From the IMG/VR virus record IMGVR_UViG_3300027899_000026, positions 1 to 43,215 of that record: a DNA stretch of 43,215 nucleotides; one strand, written 5' to 3'. The first letter of the stretch is position 1, and each line of letters opens with the position of its first letter. A program made the position numbers and the translations under genes. The notes under the pieces were generated by a model. The model was not told the DNA's origin. It worked only from the letters and a program-made list of their open reading frames with translations, and did not search any database. Of the stretch, positions 1 to 8,445 are shown in pieces. Source of the DNA: a virus.

Positions 1-105
1 CTATCTGGTAATGCACCGCAAATGACAAACTGAGCATACTCTTTGGCGATGTCGTCCAAATCTCGCCGAATGCGGCGCTAACCGAGCCGGTGCATTACCA
101 GATAG
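1..105. repeat. 18-bp inverted repeat at the left end
   Basis: Bases 1-18 are the exact reverse complement of bases 88-105. The right arm lies inside the terminase reading frame and encodes conserved-looking sequence. The left arm brings an in-frame stop at 9-11, just upstream of sequence that still reads as terminase. The simplest reading is a fold-back or chimeric contig end rather than biology. A true terminal hairpin cannot be excluded from this window alone. Confidence 0.75.
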
Positions 106-617
106 CCAATCGAGTTAAAGAGGAATGCCGAAACCGGAATGTTCCTCCCGATAAGTTCGCCCTTGACTCCAGCGGAGAAGGCGGAGGTTTGGCCGACATT
201 CTGACCCGAGAATGGGGCGTTGTTCACCGCGTTGAGTTCGGCGGTTCTCCGTCAACCATCCCGGTCAGCGACGAGGATAGTCGGCCATGCAATGAGGCGT
301 ACGACCGGAAAGTGACTGAACTGTGGTTCTCGATGCGGAAATGGGTCATCGAAGAGCGTGTCGGAGGCTTGGACATCGAGACATTGCAGGAGTTCTGCTC
401 GCGCATGTTCGATGATTCCAAGCGGAAGATATCGGTCGAATCCAAGACCGTGATGAAGCAGCGCACCGGAAAATCGCCTGACTTGGCCGACGCTGCTGTA
501 GTCTTGCTTGATCTAGTCCGCAAAACCGCTGTCCTCGAACCGAGAGCAACCAAGATGGATAAAGTTTGGGAAAAGCTCGTTCGAGACGCTGATTCTATTT
601 ATTACGACGACTTATGA
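12..617 (+). CDS. Terminase large subunit, C-terminal nuclease part (5' partial)
   Basis: This is the headful-packaging nuclease that cuts concatemeric DNA at the portal. The visible part is the RNase-H-like nuclease domain. It has KFALDSSGEGGG with a candidate metal-binding Asp, and SPDLADAAV near the C-terminus with the usual late Asp. The N-terminal ATPase domain lies outside the window. Coding sense clearly extends upstream of the GTG at 90 (the frame reads ILFGDVVQISPNAALTEP), so 90 is not the true start. The frame is blocked at 9-11 inside the inverted-repeat arm, probably an assembly artefact. The stop overlaps the next start as ATGA. The family call is secure; the exact 5' end is unknown. 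Confidence 0.85.
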   Translation, partial: CTANDKLSILFGDVVQISPNAALTEPVHYQIANRVKEECRNRNVPPDKFALDSSGEGGGLADILTREWGVVHRVEFGGSPSTIPVSDEDSRPCNEAYDRKVTELWFSMRKWVIEERVGGLDIETLQEFCSRMFDDSKRKISVESKTVMKQRTGKSPDLADAAVVLLDLVRKTAVLEPRATKMDKVWEKLVRDADSIYYDDL

Positions 618-1243
618 GCGCAAATACAGGTTACAAAATTCTTAATGAACACATGGTGATTCCTGGCGGTTGGAATTATCGAGTTCCAGAGACTGGCATT
701 GAAATCATGGGCGGCAGTTTGCCTCAGCTCCATGAGTTTGTTCGCAACCATTACATAGCCAATGCCATCGCCATACCAAGCAACCTTGACACGTTAATCA
801 CCGAGTATTCGTGTCTAAACGGTGCCGACTGCTCTTTCAATGAGATAGAAATTCCGAAGCCGCAGGGTCGTAAATCCCTGCAAATTGGCGATGTAATCCG
901 ATTCAGCATGAGTCTGCTTCACGGCCTTACGGTTGGAGGCGGCAAAGTTGATCAGGTGGAAGCGACTAGGAGGGCGTCAATCTGTTCGACCTGCATGTAC
1001 AACCGTAAACCGCTCGGATGCACCGGCTGCAACGCTCGGGTGCTGAAGGAAGCGGTAAAAACTTTTTCTCAACACGGAAGTACTCCGCTAGACGAATCGC
1101 TGCAAAGCTGCGAATTTTGCGGTTGCTTTATCAGGAGTATGGTGTGGTTTCCCATTGAAACGCTCCATAAATTTACAGACGCTACAGAGAACAAAAACCT
1201 TCCGGCCCACTGCTGGAAAAAACGACCATGTACGGATCAATAG
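614..1243 (+). CDS. Cys-rich putative zinc-binding protein between terminase and portal
   Basis: I do not recognise a named family. The 209-residue protein has a C-terminal half with Cys pairs spaced as zinc ligands: CSTC, then CTGC, then CEFCGC, plus a late AHC. This suggests one or two zinc ribbons or knuckles. The N-terminal half has no clear motif. The start overlaps the terminase stop (ATGA) and the end overlaps the portal start by 16 nt, so it is translationally coupled to packaging genes. A role in packaging or in DNA/RNA binding is inference from position. Confidence 0.75.
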   Translation: MSANTGYKILNEHMVIPGGWNYRVPETGIEIMGGSLPQLHEFVRNHYIANAIAIPSNLDTLITEYSCLNGADCSFNEIEIPKPQGRKSLQIGDVIRFSMSLLHGLTVGGGKVDQVEATRRASICSTCMYNRKPLGCTGCNARVLKEAVKTFSQHGSTPLDESLQSCEFCGCFIRSMVWFPIETLHKFTDATENKNLPAHCWKKRPCTDQ

Positions 1244-3477
1244 CCCAACTGCCGCTCCAGACCCTCAACGAAGACGGCAAAGCGCCAGAGACGCGCATAG
1301 CCGACGCGGCATCGGCCCGTGAAATCTTCCAGAAGCTCATCATGGCCGACGAGCTTCGGAATAATACGCGAGCCAAGCTGCGTGGCCTAGTCGATGGCAA
1401 TCCTCCGTACAACCCGTCCGAACTGCGCCGTAACAATCAGGCGTTCCGAACCAATGTGAACTTCCGCGAGTCGGAAGCGTTCCTCACGTTGGCCATGTCA
1501 GCCTTCTACGATGTGTTCGCGGAAGTCCCTACCTACGCAAATGTCCGTACCGCTTACGGTAATGACATGGATAAGCGTGAGGAATGGTCGAAGGTTATCA
1601 CCGAGGAATTCGACCGACTTCAGAAGCTGGACAAGGACTTCGATTATCTCGTTCAGCTTTCTCAGCGAGAAATGGTGTTGATTGGAGACGGTCCGTTGAT
1701 CTTTGAAGACAGCACCAACTGGCGCTGCAAGGCCATCATGGCGACGGATCTGCTTGTTCCTGATGGAACCAAGTCGAATGTCAGCGACTGGAAGGTGGCC
1801 TGCGTCCGCACTCGCATGGGCGTGGATGATCTGTTCGAGAAGATTCAGGATGAAGAGGCGGCAAAAGCTGCCGGTTGGAATGTCGATTATGTCCGCAACC
1901 GCATTCGTGCGGCGATGCCTGAGCCGTATCGATCTGGTGTTCAGTACGATTGGGAGTTCTTCCAACGTCAACTTCGTTCGAACGACATCACTTTCTCTGC
2001 TCGTTCAGAGGTGGTCTTGATGTGCCACGTTTTCTACAAGGAATTCGATGGTCAGATTAGTCACTGCATCATCGATGAGCGTGACAGCGAGAACTTCATG
2101 TATCGGAAGTTGCGCCGGTTCACCCGATGGGAGCAGGTCATTCATCCGATGTATTACGACCGTGGTGATGGCGAGCATCACGGAGTCAAAGGCTTGGGCA
2201 TCAAGATGCTTCAGGCGATGGAGCTGAAGAATCGGCTTCGTTGTTCGATGGTTGACAGTGCGTTTGCTCGCACTCAGATCCTGTTCCGACCTCTAAACCC
2301 CAATGCGCTGAGCAAGACCAGCGTCGTTCAACAAGGACCGTATGCGATATTGCCGCCCGACTACGAAGTCATTCAGCAAAACATTGCTGGCGTTCTGGAC
2401 GCTCCTATGGCGGTCAACGCGGACCTTGAGAATGTTCTTCAAGGCAACCTGTCTCAGTATCGCCAATCGCTCAACAAGCCGCAGGGAAACCCTCGCACGG
2501 CCACGGAAGTACAAGCGATTGTCTCCCAGCAATCGGCAATCGGTAAGACGCAGTTGAGCCGGTATTACACTCAGCTCGATTCTTTCTTTGAGGAACGCTA
2601 TCGCCGCGCTTCGAATCCGAATCTCAATCCGATTACTCGCTCGGACAAGGATGCCATCGAATTCCAGCGTCGCTGCCGTGAGCGTGGGGTGCCGCCGCAA
2701 GCCATGATGGACATCGATTACGTCGAGGCTACTCGCACGGTGGGCCAAGGTTCTCAATTCGCTAAGCAACAGCTTCTCGGTTCGCTCCTAGGGTTGTCTG
2801 GTTCTCTTCCAGAAGGCGGCAAGATCAACCTGCTCAAGGACTACATTGCTGCCCAGGTTGGGCAACAAATGGTGGATCGGTATCTGCCGTCTCAAGTCCA
2901 GTCTTCTCGCGTTCAGGATCAGGCTGCTCTTGCTGTGCTGGAGCATTCGTCGCTGCGTCAGGGCAACATGCCCATCGTTACGGATACGCAGAATCAGGTC
3001 ATCCATATCGAGACTCACCTTGGAGCAGCCAACGAAGCAGCCGCATCACTTCAGCAGGGTGGCAATCCGCAGGAGATTGTTCTCTTCCTCCAGGGCATCG
3101 GTCAGCACGTTCAGGATCATCTCCAACGCCTGTCCACCGATCCTTCGCGCCGTCAGCAGGTCGATGCGTATGTCCAGCAGCTCCAGATGCTTAGTCAGAC
3201 CATCGAACAGCTTGGTCAGATGATTCAGGAACAGCAGCAAGCTATGGCTCAGCAACAACAAGCTCAGGCGATTCAGCAGGGTGTCGATCCTCGTACTGCC
3301 GTGATGAATGCGGAGGTTCAGGCAAAAATCGCTCGCCAGAACGCCGAGGTTATGGCCAATATTCAGCGTCAGAACACGAAGGCGATGGCCGACTTGGCTC
3401 GCCGGAATGCGAAGACGACGGCGGACATTCAACGAGCGAACGCAACTGCTGAGTCTACCTTGGCGCGTCAGGGATGA
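1228..3477 (+). CDS. Portal protein (head-to-tail connector type)
   Basis: This 749-residue protein is the dodecameric portal that forms the DNA gateway and docks the terminase. The middle carries hallmarks of the podovirus head-to-tail connecting family: a stretch around YAILPPDYEVIQ, then GNPRTATEVQAI and a following helix with QLDSFFEERYRR. Residues about 600-700 are Gln-rich. The last 50 residues form four near-perfect 11-residue repeats (ARQNAEVMA, QRQNTKAMA, ARRNAKTTA, QRANATAES). This is typical of a right-handed coiled coil, here a plausible portal barrel extension into the head. Length fits the family. It overlaps the upstream gene by 16 nt and the next gene by 4 nt. Confidence 0.88.
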   Translation: MYGSIAQLPLQTLNEDGKAPETRIADAASAREIFQKLIMADELRNNTRAKLRGLVDGNPPYNPSELRRNNQAFRTNVNFRESEAFLTLAMSAFYDVFAEVPTYANVRTAYGNDMDKREEWSKVITEEFDRLQKLDKDFDYLVQLSQREMVLIGDGPLIFEDSTNWRCKAIMATDLLVPDGTKSNVSDWKVACVRTRMGVDDLFEKIQDEEAAKAAGWNVDYVRNRIRAAMPEPYRSGVQYDWEFFQRQLRSNDITFSARSEVVLMCHVFYKEFDGQISHCIIDERDSENFMYRKLRRFTRWEQVIHPMYYDRGDGEHHGVKGLGIKMLQAMELKNRLRCSMVDSAFARTQILFRPLNPNALSKTSVVQQGPYAILPPDYEVIQQNIAGVLDAPMAVNADLENVLQGNLSQYRQSLNKPQGNPRTATEVQAIVSQQSAIGKTQLSRYYTQLDSFFEERYRRASNPNLNPITRSDKDAIEFQRRCRERGVPPQAMMDIDYVEATRTVGQGSQFAKQQLLGSLLGLSGSLPEGGKINLLKDYIAAQVGQQMVDRYLPSQVQSSRVQDQAALAVLEHSSLRQGNMPIVTDTQNQVIHIETHLGAANEAAASLQQGGNPQEIVLFLQGIGQHVQDHLQRLSTDPSRRQQVDAYVQQLQMLSQTIEQLGQMIQEQQQAMAQQQQAQAIQQGVDPRTAVMNAEVQAKIARQNAEVMANIQRQNTKAMADLARRNAKTTADIQRANATAESTLARQG

Positions 3478-4202
3478 AAAACATACATTTCGTTCACGGA
3501 CTTCACGACGACGGATTCCATATCTGCGACAGAATCGCAATCGCTTCAGCTTGGATGAACAATCCAGACTGGAGCGTTTTTCTTTGGTGTCCTCAAGAGC
3601 CAACTGGAGAACAATGGGAGAAGTTGAAGGCGAAGGTTCCGGTTCGGGTGATGTTGATTGATAACCCTCGCATTTGGAACGGCAATGAAATCGCGCATTA
3701 CGCCAATCGAACCGACCTGATTCGGCTCAGCGTGATGTACACGATGGGTGGTGTTTATTGCGACACAGATACAATCACATTGGCTCCATTTCCAAAGCAT
3801 TGGTTCAATTACGAATCGATCATTGGGCATGAATTCTGCGAATCAGGAACAATCGGTCTTTGCAACGCGATATTCTTCGCAAAACCGTTTAGTAAATTCG
3901 TATGGAAATGGCTCTGCAAAGCTCAAGATTTTGATGGCACTGGATGGAATACACTAGCCGTCACTTGGCCTTACGAAATCTACAAAGAAAACCCGATGAT
4001 CTGTCATCCGGTAAACTTTGAAATGCTAGGATTTATCCACTGCGGTTCAGGGAAATATTGGGATGGAATTCACTCTCTTGACGGATGTATCGTGGCCCAT
4101 CTTTGGCGCACCTATCACCGAGAGAAAATGGAGTCGCTGACCGAAGAGATTATCTCAAAGAAAGAAAATACTTACTGCTTACACGCATCCAAATACCTGT
4201 GA
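3474..4202 (+). CDS. GT32-like glycosyltransferase (capsular polysaccharide type)
   Basis: It probably transfers a sugar from a nucleotide-sugar donor. The sequence shows the DXD-containing segment GGVYCDTDTITL at residues 92-103, preceded by RTDLIRLSVMYTMGG. This matches the glycosyltransferase sugar-binding (DXD) family related to GT32. The 242-residue length is that of a single GT-A domain with no membrane segment. The start overlaps the portal stop (ATGA) and the end overlaps the next GTG, so the cassette is translated with the portal. Bases look more AT-rich than in the flanking portal gene, which suggests acquisition. The acceptor (virion protein, host glycan or DNA) cannot be seen. Confidence 0.8.
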   Translation: MKNIHFVHGLHDDGFHICDRIAIASAWMNNPDWSVFLWCPQEPTGEQWEKLKAKVPVRVMLIDNPRIWNGNEIAHYANRTDLIRLSVMYTMGGVYCDTDTITLAPFPKHWFNYESIIGHEFCESGTIGLCNAIFFAKPFSKFVWKWLCKAQDFDGTGWNTLAVTWPYEIYKENPMICHPVNFEMLGFIHCGSGKYWDGIHSLDGCIVAHLWRTYHREKMESLTEEIISKKENTYCLHASKYL

Positions 4203-4840
4203 AATTTCCGACCACATTCTGCATCTCGCTCAAAGTTGCCGAAGATCGGCGCAAAAAGGTGACGCAGCATCTAAAAGATAGAGCAATCAACTTTAATCTT
4301 TTTGATGCAATTCACGCATCCAAGATGGGTCTTAAAACTCGATATGCATATCTTGATGATAAACTGAATTGGCAACCAGAAGACGGTCCTCCGTACAAGA
4401 TTTCACAAGGTGTTCTTGGATGCTCAATGTCTCATTACACGCTTTGGCGTATCATGCAGTACATTGACGATGATGCTTTTCTTGTTTTAGAGGATGACGT
4501 TGAGCTTTGTGATGGTTTCAAAGAAAAGTTGATTGAGAGGATGGCCGCTCTTCCGGCTGATTGGCAGTTTGTCTTTGTAGGCCACTGTTGCATGGATTCA
4601 AACCACATCATGGTCAAAGATGGAATTGCTTACACTCCAGTTGCTCCGATGTGTACGCATGCGTATCTAGTGCGTAAATCGGCTCTTCAACATTTAATTG
4701 ATACAAACGATATGATGTATGCCCCAATCGACATTCAACTCAAAAAACGAAGCATGCCAAGCATGATCCATTATTCATTAATCCCACCGCTTGCGATTCA
4801 GAATGGCGACGCAAGCACATACACTTACTGCGACAAATGA
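4199..4840 (+). CDS. GT25-like glycosyltransferase (LPS biosynthesis type)
   Basis: The protein resembles family 25 glycosyltransferases, such as those that add galactose to LPS. It opens with FCISLKVAEDRRKKV, has GCSMSHYTLWRIM, the acidic FLVLEDDVEL segment expected for metal/nucleotide-sugar binding, and a C-terminal region with TPVAPMCTHAYLVRKSA. I chose GTG 4199, which overlaps the previous stop as GTGA and begins right at the conserved N-terminus (213 residues). The ATG at 4085 would overlap the upstream gene by over 100 nt and add an unrelated leader. It is third in the coupled chain after the portal. Confidence 0.8.
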   Translation: MKFPTTFCISLKVAEDRRKKVTQHLKDRAINFNLFDAIHASKMGLKTRYAYLDDKLNWQPEDGPPYKISQGVLGCSMSHYTLWRIMQYIDDDAFLVLEDDVELCDGFKEKLIERMAALPADWQFVFVGHCCMDSNHIMVKDGIAYTPVAPMCTHAYLVRKSALQHLIDTNDMMYAPIDIQLKKRSMPSMIHYSLIPPLAIQNGDASTYTYCDK

Positions 4841-5448
4841 ACACATCCGAAGCATGGGAAAAAGTAGTTCAAGCCAGAAAGTCAATCCACGGATGGACTT
4901 TTGAAGACAAAAGCAAGTACATGTTCGACATTGTACTAGATCAGAAGCCGAGTGTTGTTGTCGAAATTGGAGTTTGGAGCGGACTTAGTTTGGCCAGTTT
5001 TTGCGCCGCATCTCTGATTCACACCGATTGCAAAGTGTTTGCAGTTGATCCGTGGAGCGAGATTGCGATGAGTGAAAATGGGTACAACGAAAATTTAAGT
5101 GAACGGCAGTTCCAGCTTGATGGAATTTACACTCAGTTTCTGCGTAACTTTGCGGTTCTTGGATTGGACAAAAATCTGACCGTTCATCGGAAAACCTCAT
5201 GGGATGGATCGTTTGCTTTCGCCGATGAAAGCATCGACATAATCCATCTTGATGGAGCGCACACCGAATGGGATTCAACGCGAGACTTGATTGCTTGGAC
5301 TCCAAAGCTCAAGGTTGGTGGGTTGTTCATAATGGACGATGCGAATTGGGAAACCATGAAGCTCGTTCAGACTCTGGCGCTTAAAAAATACGAGCATCTA
5401 ACTTATCTTGAAGGCGGCAAAACTCGCGTCTTCGTGCGTAAAAAATGA
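4837..5448 (+). CDS. Class I SAM-dependent methyltransferase
   Basis: A Rossmann-fold methyltransferase of the type often found in glycan clusters. Motif I is VVVEIGVWSGLSLASF (about residues 40-55), the acidic strand-2 end is VFAVDPW, and DIIHLDGAHTEWD matches the family with a metal- or substrate-facing Asp/His. The 203-residue length is that of a single domain. It starts at ATGA over the end of the GT25-like gene and ends in ATGA into the next gene. Methylation of a sugar made by the neighbouring glycosyltransferases is the natural inference; the substrate is not visible. Confidence 0.8.
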   Translation: MNTSEAWEKVVQARKSIHGWTFEDKSKYMFDIVLDQKPSVVVEIGVWSGLSLASFCAASLIHTDCKVFAVDPWSEIAMSENGYNENLSERQFQLDGIYTQFLRNFAVLGLDKNLTVHRKTSWDGSFAFADESIDIIHLDGAHTEWDSTRDLIAWTPKLKVGGLFIMDDANWETMKLVQTLALKKYEHLTYLEGGKTRVFVRKK

Positions 5449-6800
5449 AAGACATAATCCGAAGCATCAGCCTCAAAGCTCTCAAGCGATTTGCCAATGG
5501 AGGAGACGGTCAGGCGGACCTTCTCATGCAGATTGAAGACCTTCAGAAAACCCTTGAGATTCGAACCAAGGAACATGACGAGCATTTGACCGAGGTCCGC
5601 GAGGAGCGCGATCATTGGCTTGCCCTGTACGACGAAATCAAATTCGCAGCCGAGTTTCTAATGAGCTACGCAAAAAATGATGTCCCCAAGCTGACCGAAC
5701 AGACCGATTGGGAGGTTGGTAAAATCGTTCTCCCGCAGGAAACGGGAACATACTACTTCAACCCAGCCATCATGCAGGAGCCTGATGGACGAATCATGCT
5801 CTTTGCTCGTCGCTGCCGTAACAAGCGCGAGAAGGATGAGGATGTCTACGTCGAGAAGAACGACATCGTCGCCTTCGAGCTGAGTAAAGATTTACGAGCC
5901 ACAAAAAAGTCGATTCTTCAGCTAACGTCTCATTATCCGAATGAGCAGTTTGAAGATCCTCGCGTGGTCAGATTCGGTGACAAGTACGCCATCAGCGCGT
6001 GTACATTCATCCCGTTCAAGAGCTACGCGCATCAAGCGATGTTCCTGCTCGACAAGCAGTTCCTAAACGTGGGCCGATTCGATCCGATCTACGGCAACAA
6101 CTACGCGCAGGCCATGATCAACGATGGCCATGAAAAGAACTGGCTCTACTTCGCTCACGACAACGCTCCGCACATGATTTACTCGGCCAATCCGCATGTC
6201 GTGGTGCGGATGAATGGGCGGTTAGAGAAGGAGGCAGAGTACGTCACCGAAGAGTTCAATCCGCTCTGGAAATTTGGCGAGGTTCGAGGTGGAACGAATC
6301 CGATCCTTTGCGATGGACTCTATTGGACGTTCTTCCACAGCTCGCTTCCTTGGATCAACAGCAAGCGACGGTATTACATGGGAGCATACGCATTCGAGGC
6401 TAAGCCTCCTTTCCGTATCGTTCGCATGACCACGTTGCCGCTTCTAACAGGAACGAATCAGCAGGATTGGTGGCCTGGATTGCCTGCGGTCGTATTCCCG
6501 TGCGGTGCTTTCTTCGATAGCGCGAAGAACAATTTCGTCATCTCGTACGGCATCAACGACGTTGATTGCGGTTACATGAAGATACCTTTGGCCGACCTAC
6601 TTGAGGTTACGAAGGTGATTCGACCGAAGCGCGATGTGGTCAACAAGGAGAACCCTCCGACATTGGTTGACGTTCTCGATCCGATTCCCGAGCGGCATAA
6701 ACTGAAACGAAACAAGAAATCAAAGTACAATGAACTGGCTAAGAGGCTTGACGAAAACCCGCAGCAATCAGGAGAAGCAGGATCTACTGAGTCTGCCTGA
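5445..6800 (+). CDS. GH130-like five-bladed propeller protein with N-terminal coiled coil
   Basis: Residues about 20-75 are a charged helix likely to form a coiled coil. From about residue 95 the protein resembles the beta-mannoside phosphorylase/hydrolase (GH130) propeller: FNPAIMQEPDGRIMLFARR, QFEDPRVVRF, a GGTNPI blade followed by YWTFFHSS, YMGAYAFEAKPPFRI and FVISYGINDVDCG. GH130 enzymes act on mannose-containing glycans. Here it may cleave or bind the glycan handled by the upstream transferases. The 451-residue length fits a propeller plus extra helix. I cannot confirm the catalytic acid by eye, so a binding-only role is possible. Confidence 0.7.
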   Translation: MKDIIRSISLKALKRFANGGDGQADLLMQIEDLQKTLEIRTKEHDEHLTEVREERDHWLALYDEIKFAAEFLMSYAKNDVPKLTEQTDWEVGKIVLPQETGTYYFNPAIMQEPDGRIMLFARRCRNKREKDEDVYVEKNDIVAFELSKDLRATKKSILQLTSHYPNEQFEDPRVVRFGDKYAISACTFIPFKSYAHQAMFLLDKQFLNVGRFDPIYGNNYAQAMINDGHEKNWLYFAHDNAPHMIYSANPHVVVRMNGRLEKEAEYVTEEFNPLWKFGEVRGGTNPILCDGLYWTFFHSSLPWINSKRRYYMGAYAFEAKPPFRIVRMTTLPLLTGTNQQDWWPGLPAVVFPCGAFFDSAKNNFVISYGINDVDCGYMKIPLADLLEVTKVIRPKRDVVNKENPPTLVDVLDPIPERHKLKRNKKSKYNELAKRLDENPQQSGEAGSTESA

Positions 6801-7062
6801 GGTAAACATTTCCGAATGGCAAACAGAAGGTCAGCAAGCTGAGCTGGCTCAAATTCTTAAGAATCCAATCCTTCGCATGGCCATTCGAATCGTCGCTGAG
6901 TCGATGCCTGTACCGATGCCGTCTGCGAACAGCAAGGAATCCGACATTATTTTCGCTGCCGGTGTAACCGCTGGCTACGCACATTGTCTTGAAAACCTCC
7001 GTAAATTGGCGGTAATTGAGACGCAGAAAGAACCTGAAGCAACTTTCGATAAACAATACTAA
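6730..7062 (+). CDS. Small conserved phage protein upstream of scaffold
   Basis: 110 residues, no recognised domain. The core around LLSLPEVNISEWQTEGQQ and KNPILRMAIRIVAE looks like a compact helical protein of the sort often found between portal and scaffold genes. A function in head assembly is only positional inference. The ATG at 6730 overlaps the GH130-like gene by 71 nt. A later start is possible, but the N-terminal residues look coding. The gap to the scaffold start is 10 nt. Confidence 0.65.
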   Translation: MNWLRGLTKTRSNQEKQDLLSLPEVNISEWQTEGQQAELAQILKNPILRMAIRIVAESMPVPMPSANSKESDIIFAAGVTAGYAHCLENLRKLAVIETQKEPEATFDKQY

Positions 7063-7072
7063 ATAAAACAAC

Positions 7073-8245
7073 ATGGACGAACCACTTAACTCACCTCTCG
7101 TTAACTCTGCTCAACCGCCCGACTTTGGCAGCTCATTCATCGACGCATTCAAGGCGAATGGCATCGAAGACGCGGCGGCGGCGGACGAAGGTGCATCGAC
7201 AGCGGCCCAGGTGACTGAGGATCCGAAGCAAAAGAAGACAGCATCCTCCAAGCTCAGCAAATCCGAAATGGATATTGAGCGGATGTTCGGCACTAAGAAG
7301 ACCGAAACCGCTCCAGTTACCGAGGATGCTGCGGCGAATGCTGATGCTGACATCCCGGAATCCATCAAGTCTACGAAGGCCGCTGATGCTTTTCGCAAGA
7401 TCAAGGAAGAGAAGGCGCAGCTTGCGAAGCAGTTGGAGGAATTGAAGCTCGGAAAGTCTTCGACTCCTGACTTCGAATCCAAGCTGAAGACCTTGCAGGA
7501 GGAACGTGATGCGCTTTCCGAGCGTGTTCGACTCCTCGACATCGAGCGTCACCCTGAATTCGTCAAGAAGTACGAGAGCAAGATCAATGGAGTCTTTGAT
7601 TCCGTGAAGAACTTGGTCGGAACTGATGGCGAACGCCTCGTTGGCCTACTCAAGTCGCCTGAGAACGACTATCGGAACTCGCAGATCGACGACATCGTTG
7701 AGGGTCTTTCTCCGTCGAAAAAGGCAAAGCTCGGCGCATTGATCGTGAAGTACGACGAAATCAATGGAGAACGCACTTCCGAGATGTCGGAAGCAAAGTC
7801 CGATTACGACGCTATTCTTTCTCGTTATCAGCAGGACAATGAGGAGGGAACCAAGGCGGCATTGGAGTCGGCCAATAAGACCTGGCAGAAGGTTTCAACC
7901 GATGCTCGTTCGCTTGAGATTTTCGAACCTCGCGAGAACGATGAGGAATGGAATTCCGAGCTAAACGGACGACTTAGCCTCGCTCAGCAGATTTTCAATG
8001 GCGAGAACAGCGAAGAAGACCTCGCCAAGGCCGCTCTTTGGGCCGCTGCTGCGCCTAAATACCGCGAGCTTCTCTATTCTCAGGTTGAGGTAAACAAGCG
8101 CCTACAAGCCGAATTGGCGAAGTATCGAGGCAGCGAACCTGGAGTTACCTCTCGCGCAACGACCGGCGGAAGTCGTCCGTCGAATACGAACTCTTCGAAG
8201 AGCGAGGATTTCGTTGCCAGCGTGATGAAGTCGCTCGGACGCTAA
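7073..8245 (+). CDS. Capsid scaffolding protein
   Basis: A 390-residue, highly charged, Ala/Glu/Lys-rich protein with long predicted helices. The heptad-like region around residues 100-160 includes KIKEEKAQLAKQLEELKLG and LQEERDALSERVRLLD, and the tail is flexible and Ser/Gly-rich. This composition and its place after the portal fit an internal scaffold that guides procapsid assembly and is then lost. It ends the plus-strand head operon, followed after about 10 nt by a hairpin terminator. Oddly, the capsid protein it should work with is encoded over 4 kb away on the opposite strand. Confidence 0.75.
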   Translation: MDEPLNSPLVNSAQPPDFGSSFIDAFKANGIEDAAAADEGASTAAQVTEDPKQKKTASSKLSKSEMDIERMFGTKKTETAPVTEDAAANADADIPESIKSTKAADAFRKIKEEKAQLAKQLEELKLGKSSTPDFESKLKTLQEERDALSERVRLLDIERHPEFVKKYESKINGVFDSVKNLVGTDGERLVGLLKSPENDYRNSQIDDIVEGLSPSKKAKLGALIVKYDEINGERTSEMSEAKSDYDAILSRYQQDNEEGTKAALESANKTWQKVSTDARSLEIFEPRENDEEWNSELNGRLSLAQQIFNGENSEEDLAKAALWAAAAPKYRELLYSQVEVNKRLQAELAKYRGSEPGVTSRATTGGSRPSNTNSSKSEDFVASVMKSLGR

Positions 8246-8253
8246 AAACAATT

Positions 8254-8292
8254 ATCCCCCGATGGTTTCATAGCCACCGGGGGATTTTCGTT
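8254..8292 (+). terminator. Hairpin terminator after the scaffold gene
   Basis: ATCCCCC (8254-8260) pairs with GGGGGAT (8279-8285), with an inner TGG/CCA closing the loop. A T-rich run follows on the plus strand. It lies between convergent gene blocks and could also stop minus-strand transcripts, although the T-run favours the plus strand. Confidence 0.8.
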
Positions 8293-8296
8293 TGAA

Positions 8297-8443
8297 TCAC
8301 TTTCCTCGATAAGGACCGCTGCCACTCGGAACCGGCTTAGGCTGAGGTTTAACCGGCGGCTTCGGAGGTGGAGACTGCTTGTAAGGTCCGCTGCCGGATG
8401 ATCGGACAGATGGCGAACCTTTGTATGGTGCGTTGCTGCTCAT
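8297..8443 (-). CDS. 48-residue Pro-rich peptide with PYK/PYR repeats
   Basis: A short gene with ATG at 8443 and a good SD (AAGGA) about 7 nt upstream, 2 nt after the lipoprotein stop. The product has three related units, NAPYKGS, SGSGPYKQS and SGSGPYRGK, around a central KPPVKPQPKPVPS stretch. It has no membrane segment and no known domain. The basic, extended, repeat-bearing character suggests a disordered linker or ligand-binding peptide. The position last in the lysis-like chain does not fix a function. It stops 5 nt short of the shared terminator. Confidence 0.6.
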   Translation of the reverse strand: MSSNAPYKGSPSVRSSGSGPYKQSPPPKPPVKPQPKPVPSGSGPYRGK

Positions 8444-8445
8444 AA

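Noticed and set aside
3046-3603. A 185-codon minus-strand frame over the end of the portal
   Set aside because: Antisense to the Gln-rich portal tail; the Leu/Arg-rich product is the usual mirror of Gln/Ala codons.
4085-4198. Earlier ATG start for the GT25-like gene
   Set aside because: It would overlap the GT32-like gene by more than 100 nt with a leader lacking similarity; GTG 4199 sits on a GTGA junction and at the conserved N-terminus.
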